NCBI RefSeq assembly: GCF_036186745.1
Contig: NZ_CP108086.1
Coordinates: 2,666,001-2,730,000 of the forward strand
Origin: Microbispora hainanensis
Lineage (GTDB): Bacteria > Actinomycetota > Actinomycetes > Streptosporangiales > Streptosporangiaceae
Reading direction: 5' to 3'
Length of the DNA: 64,000 nt
Every line of letters begins with the position of its first letter. Position 1 is the stretch's first letter. The notes beneath the pieces were generated by a model that was not told the DNA's origin, did not search any database, and saw nothing but the letters and a program-made list of their open reading frames with translations. The translations under genes and the position numbers were made by a program. Below are positions 23,432 to 31,597 of this stretch, one piece after another.

Positions 23432-23480
23432 ACTACCTGGTCGGGGTGGCGGGATTTGAACCCACGGCCTTCGTCCCGAA
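23432..23480 (-). other. Attachment-site scar 1: 3' fragment of tRNA-Pro(CGG)
   Basis: On the minus strand this is the anticodon loop, T-arm and acceptor end of a proline tRNA (TTCGGGA loop with anticodon CGG, GTTCAAATC in the T-arm, CCACCCCGACCA at the 3' end). The 5' half is missing. It is identical to scar 2 at 29213 except for a 2-nt deletion in the variable region. The tRNA part is 23438-23480 and the identity extends a few bases past the CCA end. Two GTCACTCAGT direct repeats lie about 105 bp away at 23583-23602 and could be integrase arm sites. Confidence 0.8.
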
Positions 23481-23604
23481 GCAATCAAGATCAGGCTGGC
23501 ACATGGGCCTACCGCGTCGGTGACCTGCTGTTTTGCTCCATGGTGATGATCCACCGGTGTCCGGGGCCGTCCGCGGCCGTTGTCACTCAGTTCGTCACTC
23601 AGTC

Positions 23605-23790
23605 CTAGGCCCCATCCGGGCCGGTGCTCCGGCTCGTCGCGCCCCGGAGACTGGGGTAGTACAACACCTCGACATACATGATTCGGTTACGTACAACGTC
23701 TAGGATCAGGTCACCCTTCTTGGGGATCAGCGGTACGCAACGGTGCCCGGGACCGTAGGCCCCATCAGGAGGTGGGGCTGTGTAGAAGCT
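23605..23790 (-). pseudogene. Truncated small gene next to the IS66 remnant
   Basis: A minus-strand frame ending at TAG 23605-23607 gives CVPLIPKKGDLILDVVRNRI and MYVEVLYYPSLRGATSRSTG, a plausible protein end with beta-strand character and a P-x-x-G-D-L-I-L-D-V pattern seen in small proteins of actinobacterial integrative elements. Upstream the frame merges with IS66 sequence, so the 5' end was probably lost when the transposon landed. The function is unknown. Confidence 0.35.
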
Positions 23791-24434
23791 CTGGCAGAAA
23801 TCATCACCGACGGTGCGCCCGCCACCCCGACGGGCATGTCCGCGCTGGTGAGGCGGCCGCATCCGCGACATCGGCAGCGATGCGCCCGATGCTCGGTCAC
23901 CGTGACCGTCACCAGGGGGATATCGCGGACCTGCCGGCGCGAGTAGTCGACACTGCCGCCGGCCGACAGGTCCTTCCCGCATCCGCCGCACGCGGCCGGG
24001 ACGTGGTCTTCGACCTCGTCCGGGTCGTCTGCCATCGCCAGACCGCTTCCCGGCGCGGTCCCCGTTTGCGCCCGCTCTTGGCCGGCGGCTTCTTGTCGGG
24101 GCGGACAAAGGTGTCGCTGGACGGCGGTAACGACGAGTTCCCCGAGTTGCGGCTCTGCCTGCGTTCCAGCTCGGCGACCCGCGCGCCCAACCGCTCGACG
24201 GTCGCTTCCAGCTGCGCGATCGTCTCCCGCTGGGCCTCGATCGTGGCCATCTGCCGGACCACCAGCGAGGCCAGCTCGTCATACGACGGGCGGCGATCCG
24301 GGGTCTTCGGCACCCAAAGATCATCCACCACCCAGGCGGTGCTCACACCAGCGTGATCACGAACTGCTGAATGCATACCCCGACCGATTGACCAGCAAGC
24401 ATCACAAAGCGTCGCAGAACTGATGAATGCTTAC
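23727..24434 (-). mobile_element. IS66-family transposase remnant
   Basis: The frame from 24376 encodes the TnpC N-terminus: the coiled coil DELASLVVRQMATIEAQRET and the hallmark SRNSGNSSLPPSSDTFVRPD. It is then disrupted near 24040. The reading continues in another frame (24035-23727) with the zinc-finger region: CGGCGKDLSAGG, HRCRCRGCGRLT and SADMPVGV. The DDE domain is absent. GTAAGCATTCATCAGTTC, read leftward from 24434, is the IS66-type end (starting GTAAGC), and an imperfect copy lies at 24361-24378 over the start codon. So it is a frameshifted and truncated element. Confidence 0.75.
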
Positions 24435-24830
24435 AGCGCAACTGGACCCTCACGAAATCACACAACGTGATCTTTGCTTACCGAGAATGACTCATTGACA
24501 TCTGCTTATCATGGCGGCGATCATGCATCTTGGGAACCGATTAACGGCAGTTAGCGTCGACTCGAGGGCTGTTATGCGAGAAGGTTGTCGGCGGCGGACG
24601 GGGGACGAGTGCCGCTGGAGTATCGGCGATCCGCTGGTGATCGGTTGTGCTCCTGGTCGGCCAGTGTGTAAATAACTGAGTATCAACAAGACTCTTGTCG
24701 TCTCATAAATCGGTCGGGCCGTCTTCTCGGTCTGCGTCTTTCTGGAATTCGAAAGATTGATGCACCGCATCGTTCACGCACAGGAGCGTTGCGGAATTTT
24801 TCTTTCATGAGGTGTTGTGGGGTAACTATG
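24435..24830. other. AT-richer spacer between IS remnants, no gene
   Basis: About 400 bp with GC content clearly below the neighbourhood. No reading frame has both a ribosome site and family features. It is probably remnant DNA of the first integrated element. Confidence 0.4.
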
Positions 24831-25731
24831 AGGTTGTCCCGTAGCTCGTAGAACTTGAAGTGGCGGTCCCCGCCTCGGGCCCTACCTGGTGGTAGGTCTC
24901 GAGCAATCGCCAAATCACTCCGAGTAAGGAGACGGGGACCGTGAGCAAGACCTACCAGAACAACCGCCGACGCGCCCAGCAAGCCGCCGAAGACGTGGCC
25001 GTTCCGCATACCGTGAGCGTGGCCATGGAGCAGATCGCCGCCTCGATGAAGGACGGCCTGCTCGCGCTGGCTGTGCAGTCCGGCCTGGCCGTGATGTTCG
25101 CGATGCTGGAGGAAGACGTCACCGCGCTGTGCGGTCCCCGGGGCAAGCACAACCCCGACCGCCTCGCGGTCCGGCATGGCAGCGACGCCGGATCGGTGGT
25201 GCTGGGCGGCCGCAGGCTGCCGATCCGCCGCCCCCGGGTGCGCACCGCAGACGGCGCAGGCGAGGTCGCCATCCCGGCCTATGAACTGTTCTCCTCCACT
25301 GAGATCCTCGATGAGATGGCGCTCGGCAAGATGCTCGGCAAGCTCTCCACCCGCCGCTACCGGCTCGGGCTTGAGCCGGTCGGCGGCGCCGTCGAGCGCT
25401 CCTCCACCGGCACGTCCAAGTCGGCGATCTCGCGACGCTTCGTCGTCGCCACCGAGCGCGCCCTGGCGGAGTTGATGTCGGCCGACCTGTCCGGGCTGGA
25501 TCTGGCCGCCCTCATGCTGGACGGGGTGCACTTCGGCGAGCACACCTGCATCGTGGCGCTGGGGATCGGCATCGACGGCACCAAGCACCCTCTTGCGTTG
25601 GTGGAGGGCTCCACCGAGAACGCCACCCTGGCCCGCGAGTTGATCGTCGGCCTGCGTGAACGCGGCCTGAACGTCACCCGCCCGATCCTGGTCGTGCTCG
25701 ACGGCTCCAAAGCGCTGCGCCGGGCGGTACT

Positions 25732-26659
25732 GAGCCAATTTCATCCTCGGGAGGCGTGTGCTACCCGATGGTTCTGAAGGACCGCGATGGCTTTGACCAG
25801 GTGGCCGGTCTTGCTCGGGCTACATCGCAGCTTGCGCAGGATGCGCCAACTCTTGAGCTGGGCGTTCGCGCGCTCACCAGGCCCGCGGAGCTTGGCGTGT
25901 GACCGGTTGGCCTGCTTTTGAGACTCGGGCTTGTTCCTGCCCTTGTACGGCGTGATCAGCACCTCGGCCCCGGCGCCCTGATAGGCCTTGTCGGCCAGGG
26001 TGATGATCCCGGCTTGGTCGAGCGCGCGCAGGATGCCCCAGATCCGGGCGGCGGTCAGGTCGTGGGTCTTGCCTGGCAGCGCACCGGAGGTCCACACGAT
26101 GGTCCCGTCCGGTCCCGCGATGACCTGCACGTTCATCCCATGCACGCGATGCTTGCCCGAGTAGTAGGGCCGGTCGGCCTTCACTCGGTCGGTGCGGATG
26201 AGCGTGCCGTCCAAGACCAGGTAGTGCAGGCCGTCCTTCGTGGCCTTCCGCAGCGCCGTCGCCAGTTTCGGTGATCGAGCCGACAGCAGGGCGACGGTTT
26301 CCTCCACATACCGCCACGCGGTGGCCGCCGACACTCCGAAACCCGCTCCGACCTCGGCGAATGTCTCGCCCTTGCGCAGATAGACCAGCACCAGGAGCGC
26401 CTGCTGCCCGGGGTAGAGCCGCCGCCACGTCGATCCGATGGCCTTGCGCCGCCTGCGGATCAGTCCGGCCACGTAGTTCAGCGTTGAACGCGACAAATCG
26501 ACGGCAGCACGATAGAACAGCACCCGAAGCTCCTGGCGATGACGGTGATGGTTGTGGTGATCAACCCGTCTACCAGGAGCTTCGCCACATCATGAGGAAA
26601 ACCCGAGCATCGCGATCATGCTGTGACCGGCTTAGCCGCCCGGCGGATGAAAAACGTTC
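25732..26659 (-). mobile_element. IS5-family element nested in the IS256 transposase gene
   Basis: The ends GAGCCAATTTCATCC (25732) and, read inward, GAACGTTTTTCATCC (from 26659) match at 11 of 15 positions. The target ACT is duplicated at 25729-25731 and 26660-26662 (ACTG on both sides if the left end starts one base later). Removing the element restores the IS256 reading frame. A GAAGCTCCTGG...CCAGGAGCTTC hairpin lies in the leader of its transposase gene. Confidence 0.85.
25741..26523 (-). CDS. IS5-family transposase (DDE_Tnp_4 type)
   Basis: A 260-residue transposase that looks intact. An HTH_Tnp_4-like N-terminal region contains LYPGQQALLVLVYLRKGETF and AEVGAGFGVSAATAWRYVEE. The DDE domain shows YLVLDGTLIRTD (first Asp), GALPGKTHDLTAARIWGI, TLADKAYQGAGAEVLITP (second Asp) and GERANAQLKSWRILRKLRCS (Glu). 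The stop lies 9 bp inside the left inverted repeat. It catalyses its own element's movement; the undisturbed frame and clean target duplication suggest recent insertion. Confidence 0.88.
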   Translation of the reverse strand: MLFYRAAVDLSRSTLNYVAGLIRRRRKAIGSTWRRLYPGQQALLVLVYLRKGETFAEVGAGFGVSAATAWRYVEETVALLSARSPKLATALRKATKDGLHYLVLDGTLIRTDRVKADRPYYSGKHRVHGMNVQVIAGPDGTIVWTSGALPGKTHDLTAARIWGILRALDQAGIITLADKAYQGAGAEVLITPYKGRNKPESQKQANRSHAKLRGPGERANAQLKSWRILRKLRCSPSKTGHLVKAIAVLQNHRVAHASRG

Positions 26660-27542
26660 ACTGGATGTGTTCGACCACCCGGTGATTCAGCGCTGTCAGC
26701 TCCACAAGATCAGGAATGTCCGGGACAAGCTCCCTGAGAAGCTACGCGCTGTGGCCGAGAAGCGGATGCGCGACGCCTACCACGCCGATACCCCGCTCGC
26801 CGCCGAAGCCAAGCTGACCACGCTGGCCGCTGAACTGGACAAGAAGTATCCCGGAGCCGCGGCCTCGCTGCGAGAGGGAATGGACGAGACGCTGACCATC
26901 CTGCGGCTGGACGTGCCACCGACACTCGCGCGCTCGCTGCGCTCGACCAACCCCATCGAATCGATGATCTCCATCTGCCGCGACCACGCCGCCAACGTCA
27001 AGAACTGGAAGGACGGGCAGATGGCGCTGCGCTGGTGCGCGGCCGGCATGACCGAAGCCACCAAGCAGTTCCGCCGCGTCAACGGCTTCCTGCACCTGCC
27101 CACACTCCGCAGCGCGCTTGACCGGCACGTCGCAGCCCAGAACCCGACCTCAAACTGCTACAACGAGAACGTCGCCTGACCGCGGGACCGCCGATCAAGT
27201 TCCACGAACGTCGGGACATCCTCCGCTTCCGTCGACACCGGTGGTCTCGCAGCTTTCCGCCCTTCCGCCCGGCACCGCCGGCCCTACGCCGACGACGGCG
27301 TCCACTACGCCCACGCTGCAGGCTCGGGCGGATGACGCCGACGGTCGTGCGATGACGGTTGAGTTCCAAGCCGAGCACGACCCCGAGGTGACCTCCCAGG
27401 GGAGTGGCCAGATTTGGACGGGATCGGCTACGGACGTTGCAGCGGGGTCAACGGCGTCGGTCCAAATCCCTGAACCACTCCGACTTTCGTGGAGGCCCTG
27501 AAGCCAGCATCATCTGCTGGCGGAAGGGAGAATCACGTCACG

Positions 27543-27863
27543 ATGCCAGCCCCGAGGAAGTATCCCCAAGAGCTTCGAGAGCGCGCGGTGCGCATGGTCT
27601 TTGAGGTCCGCCGGCAGACCGGCGGTGCCCCCGGCGCGATCGCCCGGGTGGCCGATCAGCTCGGTGTTCACCGCGAGGCATTGCGCGGGTGGGTGCGCCA
27701 GGCCGAGATCGACGAGGGGCAGCGGCCGGGCACCTCGACCACCGACGCCCAGCGGATCGCCGAGCTGGAGCGCGAGGTGCGCGAGCTGCGCCGCGCCAAC
27801 GAGATCCTCAAGGCCGCGGCCGCTTTTTTCGCGGCCGAACTCGACCCCCGGCCGCCCAGGTAG
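27543..27863 (+). CDS. IS3-family OrfA (HTH protein)
   Basis: A 106-residue DNA-binding protein. The HTH_Tnp_1 domain reads RKYPQELRERAVRMVFEVRR and VADQLGVHREALRGWVRQAE, followed by a leucine-zipper-like coiled coil (AQRIAELEREVRELRRANEI) used for multimerisation. It ends shortly after a T6 run at 27824-27829, where ribosomes are expected to slip one base back into the orfB frame and make the OrfAB transposase. The start ATG follows GGAAGGGAG at a long spacing. Confidence 0.88.
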   Translation: MPAPRKYPQELRERAVRMVFEVRRQTGGAPGAIARVADQLGVHREALRGWVRQAEIDEGQRPGTSTTDAQRIAELEREVRELRRANEILKAAAAFFAAELDPRPPR

Positions 27864-28762
27864 TCGCCTTCATCGACGCTCACCGCGGCGCTTTCGGCGT
27901 CGAGCCGATCTGCCAGGTGTTGCAGGTGGCGACGTCGACGTACTACGCGGCCAAGTCCCGTCCGCCCTCAGCCCGGCAGGTGCGGGACGCCCAGCTCATG
28001 GCCGAGATCACCACGGTGTGGAACGAGAACTTCGAGGTGTATGGCGTGCGCAAGATGTGGAAGGAGCTCAACCGGCGCGGCACCCGCGTGGCCCGCTGTA
28101 CCGTGGCCCGGCTGATGAAGCGCCTGGGGCTGGCCGGGGCGGTTCGCGGGGACCACAAGCGACCGACCACGATCCCCGATGCTCTCATTGACCGGCCCGC
28201 CGACCTGGTCAAACGCGACTTCACCGCCCCCTCCCCCAACCGGTTGTGGGTCGCCGACCTGACCTACATCCCCACCGCGTCGGGGTTCGTGTACGCGGCG
28301 CTGGTGATCGACGCGTTCTCGCGGATGATCGTCGGGTGGCGTCTGGCCGATCATCTGCGCACCGACCTGGCGCTGGACGCGCTGGAGATGGCCATCTGGC
28401 GTCGCGGAGACGGACGGCGGCTGGAGGGCCTGGTGCACCACTCCGACCGCGGCTGCCAGTATCTGTCGATTCGCTACACCGAGCGCCTGTCGGGTGCCGG
28501 GGCGGTCTGCTCGGTCGGATCTCGAGGGGACAGCTATGACAACGCCCTGGCCGAAAGCACCATCGGGCTGTACAAGACCGAGCTGATCCACCGGCGCGGC
28601 CCGTGGAACGGCCTGGACGACGTCGAGATCGCCACCATGGAATGGGTCGACTGGTACAACAACCGGCGCCTCCACAGCGCCTGCAACGACCTTCCACCAG
28701 CCGAATTCGAGACCCACTACCGAACCCAAACCGCCCCGGCTATCCTCACCCCAGCCAGCTAA
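27827..28762 (+). CDS. IS3-family OrfB (rve integrase domain), made by -1 frameshift
   Basis: The frame entered after the slip at the T6 run encodes about 310 residues. An HTH_21 region (FIDAHRGAFGVEPICQVLQV and GVRKMWKELNRRGTRVARCT) precedes the rve DDE domain: NRLWVADLTYIPTASGFVYA with the first Asp, GLVHHSDRGCQYLSIRY with the second, and NALAESTIGLYKTELIHR with the Glu. All three catalytic residues are present and the C-terminus (WVDWYNNRRLHSACNDLPPA) is intact, so the element may be active. The start coordinate is the frameshift site, not an initiation codon. Confidence 0.88.
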   Translation, partial: FRGRTRPPAAQVVAFIDAHRGAFGVEPICQVLQVATSTYYAAKSRPPSARQVRDAQLMAEITTVWNENFEVYGVRKMWKELNRRGTRVARCTVARLMKRLGLAGAVRGDHKRPTTIPDALIDRPADLVKRDFTAPSPNRLWVADLTYIPTASGFVYAALVIDAFSRMIVGWRLADHLRTDLALDALEMAIWRRGDGRRLEGLVHHSDRGCQYLSIRYTERLSGAGAVCSVGSRGDSYDNALAESTIGLYKTELIHRRGPWNGLDDVEIATMEWVDWYNNRRLHSACNDLPPAEFETHYRTQTAPAILTPAS

Positions 28763-28792
28763 CCCGGCCTCCACGAAACTCGGCGCGGTTCA

Positions 28793-29167
28793 GACACACT
28801 CCGAGACGGCCGACACTTCTTGCGCTAGCCCAAGTTGGCTCTCCGCGCGCCTCCTGACGCGTGGTCTCCGTGTCAGCACCGTGAGGTTCGTGCCGAACGA
28901 AGCCGCCATCTCCGTGGCGGCGGCCCCGGCTGTGCCGCTGCCGATGAATTACGACGCTCATCCTCTCCGCTCGGTCCACGGCGCCAGCAGGACGTCCTGG
29001 CCCCGCGCTGAGCGGCAGAGTGAGCCCGTGAAGCTGGCGGACGGGTATCGGAGACCTGGGGGTCGAGGTTCAACCGGGCGCGGGATCGGATGGTTTTTAG
29101 GGCTGCCTGGGGTTGCTAACGGCTACGTGATCGGGTTCAAACCACTAACGCCACGCTAACGAACGAT
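28793..29167. other. Left flank of att scar 2, possible integrase arm sites
   Basis: No convincing gene. Three CTAACG motifs at 29116-29121, 29145-29150 and 29156-29161 lie 50-100 bp from the att core. Repeated short motifs at this distance are what tyrosine-integrase arm-type sites look like, but this is inference. Confidence 0.4.
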
Positions 29168-29205
29168 CAAGGGCCTGACCGCTGTCTCCAGCGATCAGGC
29201 CCTTG
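29168..29205 (-). terminator. Strong terminator hairpin beside att scar 2
   Basis: CAAGGGCCTGA-c-CGCTG (29168-29184), 4-nt loop, CAGCG-a-TCAGGCCCTTG (29189-29205): a 16-bp stem with a single mismatch. It lies 13 bp past the CCA end of the tRNA-Pro fragment on the minus strand and differs in sequence from the terminator at scar 1. Confidence 0.75.
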
Positions 29206-29212
29206 ACCTGCA

Positions 29213-29265
29213 ACTACCTGGTCGGGGTGGCGGGATTTGAACCCACGGCCTCTTCGTCCCGAACG
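29213..29265 (-). other. Attachment-site scar 2: 3' fragment of tRNA-Pro(CGG)
   Basis: On the minus strand this is the anticodon loop (TTCGGGA), the 3' anticodon stem CGAAG, the variable region, T-arm and CCACCCCGACCA end of tRNA-Pro(CGG). The match to a normal tRNA stops inside the anticodon stem at about 29265 and no 5' half follows. It has two more bases in the variable region than scar 1. An integrase gene starts 165 bp away, so this is very probably an att site of the island to the right. Confidence 0.85.
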
Positions 29266-29429
29266 GGCACGACACGTTCATTCGAGCCCCTGGTCAGATC
29301 GCTTTCGGCGCGTAAAATCCCAGGTAGAAGCCACTTTTGCAGTGCCCAGTGGTGACCATGAGTGCCCACGGATGACGAAGGGTCTCACGGTCAAACGACG
29401 GTCAAACGATCAAGGAGGGGATCGACAGG

Positions 29430-30770
29430 TTGGGATACTCCCGGAAGCGGGTCGGCAGGGACGGCAAGCCCCGGTACACGGCCTACTACATGGACCTCAA
29501 GGGGATGGAGAAATCCGCCGGTACGTTCTCCAGCAAGAAAGAGGCCGACAGGGCGTGGCGGGACGCCGAGAGTCTGGTCGCGCAGGGGCGAGTGGGCGAC
29601 CCACGGCGGGGCCGGCAGACCTTCGAGCGGTACGTGCTGGACACCTGGCTGCCGAACCACGAGATCGAGGCCACCACACGGCAGAGCTACACCTACACGA
29701 TCCACCGGCATCTGATCCCCGAGTTCGGCGCGATGCGGATGATCGACATCCTTCCCGAGCACGTCCGCGCCTGGGTCGCGAGCATGAAGAAGAACGGCGT
29801 CAGCCCGGCGACCATCAAGTACGCCAAGGTCCTGCTGAGCGCGATTTTCACGACCGCCCTCAACGACCAGGTGACGTATCTGCATCCCTGCCGCGGGGTG
29901 AAGACGCCAACCGTACCGAGGAAGCCGCGCACGATCATCACGCCGGAGCAGTTCGACGTGCTCTATCGGGCGCTTCCCGATGCCGATTCGCAGCTGCTCG
30001 TGGAGACGGCGATCGAGACCGGACTGAGGTGGGGAGAACTGACCGAGCTGCGGGTCAAGGATCTGGCGCCAAGGTCGAGAATCCTGACCGTTTCCCGCGC
30101 GGTTGTCGAGGTCAACCCCAAGTTCCATCCCGACGGTGAGCGGTTCATCGTGAAGGACTATCCGAAGGACGGGGAGTTCCGACGCTTCAAGCTCACGGCA
30201 CAGATCGCAGCGAAGATCGAGGCGCACATCGAGGCGGAGAAACTCGGGTCGAACGACCTCTTCTTCGTCTGGCGGCACGAACCCAAGGGCAAGCCGAAGC
30301 TCAGGCTCGCTCCCGATCCTCTCGAACTGGGCCTCACCGAGCCGAACGAGAAGGGGCGGAGTTACCGGCACGGGACGCTCAGTGCCTACACCGCGGGCAA
30401 GTGCCGTTGCGAGCACTGCCGTGCCGCGTTCGCCATATACCGCGCCGGTCGGCGGTCCTCAGGTAAGGACAGCCCGCGCGAGCCGCGACAGCGGGAGACC
30501 GACGGCCACATCCCGGCTGACTGGTTTCGGCGCCAGGTCTGGAAGCCCGCACTGAAGGAAGCCGACCTGGGGATCCACGTGCGGATCCACGACATGCGGC
30601 ATGCCCACGCCTCATGGCTGCTGGCCGGCGGCGCCGACCTTCAGGTGGTCAAGGAACGGCTCGGCCACGCCTCTATCGCCACCACCGAGAAGTACCTGCA
30701 CACCCTCGATGACGCCGACGAGACAGCTCTGGACGCCTTCTCGAAGATCCGGAATCGGTCCGCAAGGTGA
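29430..30770 (+). CDS. Tyrosine-type site-specific integrase
   Basis: A 446-residue recombinase. The N-terminal arm-binding region is followed by a SAM-like core-binding domain (about 65-155) and the catalytic domain, with Arg200 in TGLRWGEL, the HxxR box His387-Arg390 in HDMRHAHASWLL, His413 in LGHAS and the nucleophile Tyr422 in TTEKYLHTL. An unusual insert at about residues 305-345 carries a Cys cluster (KCRCEHC, C325/C327/C330), reminiscent of a small metal-binding loop. Translation probably starts at TTG 29430 after AAGGAGGGG. The gene sits 165 bp from the tRNA-Pro att scar and should have inserted the island there. Confidence 0.9.
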   Translation: MGYSRKRVGRDGKPRYTAYYMDLKGMEKSAGTFSSKKEADRAWRDAESLVAQGRVGDPRRGRQTFERYVLDTWLPNHEIEATTRQSYTYTIHRHLIPEFGAMRMIDILPEHVRAWVASMKKNGVSPATIKYAKVLLSAIFTTALNDQVTYLHPCRGVKTPTVPRKPRTIITPEQFDVLYRALPDADSQLLVETAIETGLRWGELTELRVKDLAPRSRILTVSRAVVEVNPKFHPDGERFIVKDYPKDGEFRRFKLTAQIAAKIEAHIEAEKLGSNDLFFVWRHEPKGKPKLRLAPDPLELGLTEPNEKGRSYRHGTLSAYTAGKCRCEHCRAAFAIYRAGRRSSGKDSPREPRQRETDGHIPADWFRRQVWKPALKEADLGIHVRIHDMRHAHASWLLAGGADLQVVKERLGHASIATTEKYLHTLDDADETALDAFSKIRNRSAR

Positions 30771-30856
30771 AGGAAGTAGCGGAGAAAGAGAATCCAGGAC
30801 GTTCGGACGCGCTCGTGGTTCATCGACACTGGCGCCCTCCTGACGAGGAGGCGCTG

Positions 30857-31549
30857 ATGACTCCAGAGCTTGTCGCCGTACGCCGAATCCAGCGGACGAC
30901 GATCGCAGGCGTTGCGCTACTGGCGCTGATCGCAGCGGTCGTCTCATTCCGGCACATGCACGAGCTCTGCCTGCGCTACGGCGAGGACCACCTGGCGGCG
31001 GTGCTCATCCCGCTCGCCGTCGACGGCCTAATCGTCGTCGCCTCGATGTCCATCCTGCTGGCCAACCGGAACGGCTCCCGCGGCGGCATCCTGGCGTGGA
31101 GCCTGCTCGTGGTCGGGAGCCTCGTCAGCCTCGCGGCCAACGTCGCTGTCGCCGAACCCAGCGTGATCGGCCGAATTATCGCGGCGTGGCCGAGCGCGGC
31201 ATTGGTCGGTAGCTACGAGCTCTTGATGTCCCAGCTACGCCAGTGCGCCGGAAGACGGCCAGAAGCTCCGGGTCTGTTTGCTCTTAGCCCTGGCCGAATG
31301 GGTCCTGTCGCCGACACAGATGCTGACCACGTGGAGCAGCAGGACCCGCCAGAAGAAGAGGCGGGCTTGCCTGCTGAGCCCACTGGGAACGGCCGGGCGT
31401 TGCAGCGAGAGGCGTGGCGATGGGCACAGCAGAACCGCCAGGCAGACGGAGGTCTGCCCAGCGGGATCGCGATCGCCCGGGCCTTTGCTCGTAGCCCTCG
31501 TTGGGGGCGTCTGGTCAAGAAGGCAGGACTTACTGGCGAGCTGAGTTGA
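30857..31549 (+). CDS. DUF2637 (SpdB-like) membrane protein
   Basis: About 230 residues. Three or four hydrophobic segments occupy roughly residues 14-115, with the DUF2637 pattern SFRHMHELCLRYGEDHLAAV and IPLAVDGLIVVASMSILLAN. The C-terminal half is soluble and ends in a winged-helix-like segment (QREAWRWAQQNRQADGGLPS, then IAIARAFARSPRWGRLVKKA). DUF2637 proteins are typical passengers of actinomycete integrative elements, related to spread proteins that help transfer between hyphal compartments. GAGGAG lies 7 bases before ATG 30857, so I prefer it to the GTG at 30767 that overlaps the integrase stop. Confidence 0.75.
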   Translation: MTPELVAVRRIQRTTIAGVALLALIAAVVSFRHMHELCLRYGEDHLAAVLIPLAVDGLIVVASMSILLANRNGSRGGILAWSLLVVGSLVSLAANVAVAEPSVIGRIIAAWPSAALVGSYELLMSQLRQCAGRRPEAPGLFALSPGRMGPVADTDADHVEQQDPPEEEAGLPAEPTGNGRALQREAWRWAQQNRQADGGLPSGIAIARAFARSPRWGRLVKKAGLTGELS

Positions 31550-31563
31550 CGCGAGGGATAGAA

Positions 31564-31587
31564 GGGACCCGTCGCGAGGCGGGTCCC
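31564..31587. terminator. Bidirectional terminator between convergent genes
   Basis: GGGACCCG (31564-31571) pairs with CGGGTCCC (31580-31587) across an 8-nt loop. It lies 14 bp past the DUF2637 stop and 11 bp past the stop of the opposite HTH-ImmA gene, so it can serve both. Confidence 0.65.
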
Positions 31588-31597
31588 GGGACCGGTC

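Larger units (their letters stand above)
24941..27179 (+). pseudogene. IS256-family (Mutator) transposase, interrupted
   Basis: The 5' part (24941 to about 25731) encodes the N-terminal and first catalytic region: LMLDGVHFGEHTCIVALGIG with a catalytic Asp, then PILVVLDGSKALRRAVL with the second. The 3' part (26660-27179) resumes with DVFDHPVIQRCQLHKIRNV and ends with the third catalytic region, SLRSTNPIESMISICRDHA. Removing 25732-26659 restores AVLDVFDHP in frame. The restored protein would be about 436 residues, typical for the family. This copy cannot make an active transposase unless the insert excises. Confidence 0.85.
24831..27222 (+). mobile_element. IS256-family element, split by an IS5-type element
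   Basis: The left end AGGTTGTCCCG (24831) and the right end, read inward as AGGATGTCCCG (from 27222), form long imperfect inverted repeats that continue with TCGT(A/G)GAACTTGA and GGCGGTCCC. Between them lies one IS256 transposase gene cut in two by a 928-bp insert. No matching 8-bp duplication flanks the element (TAACTATG left, CCGCTTCC right), so it is old or rearranged. Confidence 0.8.
27471..28792 (+). mobile_element. IS3-family insertion sequence
   Basis: The ends are long inverted repeats: TGAACCACTCCGACTTTCGT at 27471 and TGAACCGCGCCGAGTTTCGT read inward from 28792, both continuing GGAGGCC. Two overlapping genes (orfA, orfB) lie between, as expected for IS3. Short direct duplications are not obvious at the flanks (AAATCCC left, GACACAC right). 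The element is 1,322 bp and appears complete. Confidence 0.88.

Noticed and set aside
22871-23554. A minus-strand frame of 227 codons across the kinase end and att scar 1
   Set aside because: A middle stretch (LDVHLKALIAHGSVDPIERG) looks protein-like, but the frame passes through the tRNA fragment and antisense to the kinase gene; too weak to call.
28881-29159. A 92-codon plus-strand frame left of att scar 2
   Set aside because: No ribosome site, no similarity, and it overlaps the putative arm-site region; Gly/Arg-rich composition suggests chance.
23432-29265. Two complete tRNA-Pro genes
   Set aside because: Both copies stop inside the anticodon stem; D-arm and 5' acceptor strand are missing on the right-hand side, so they are att scars, not genes.
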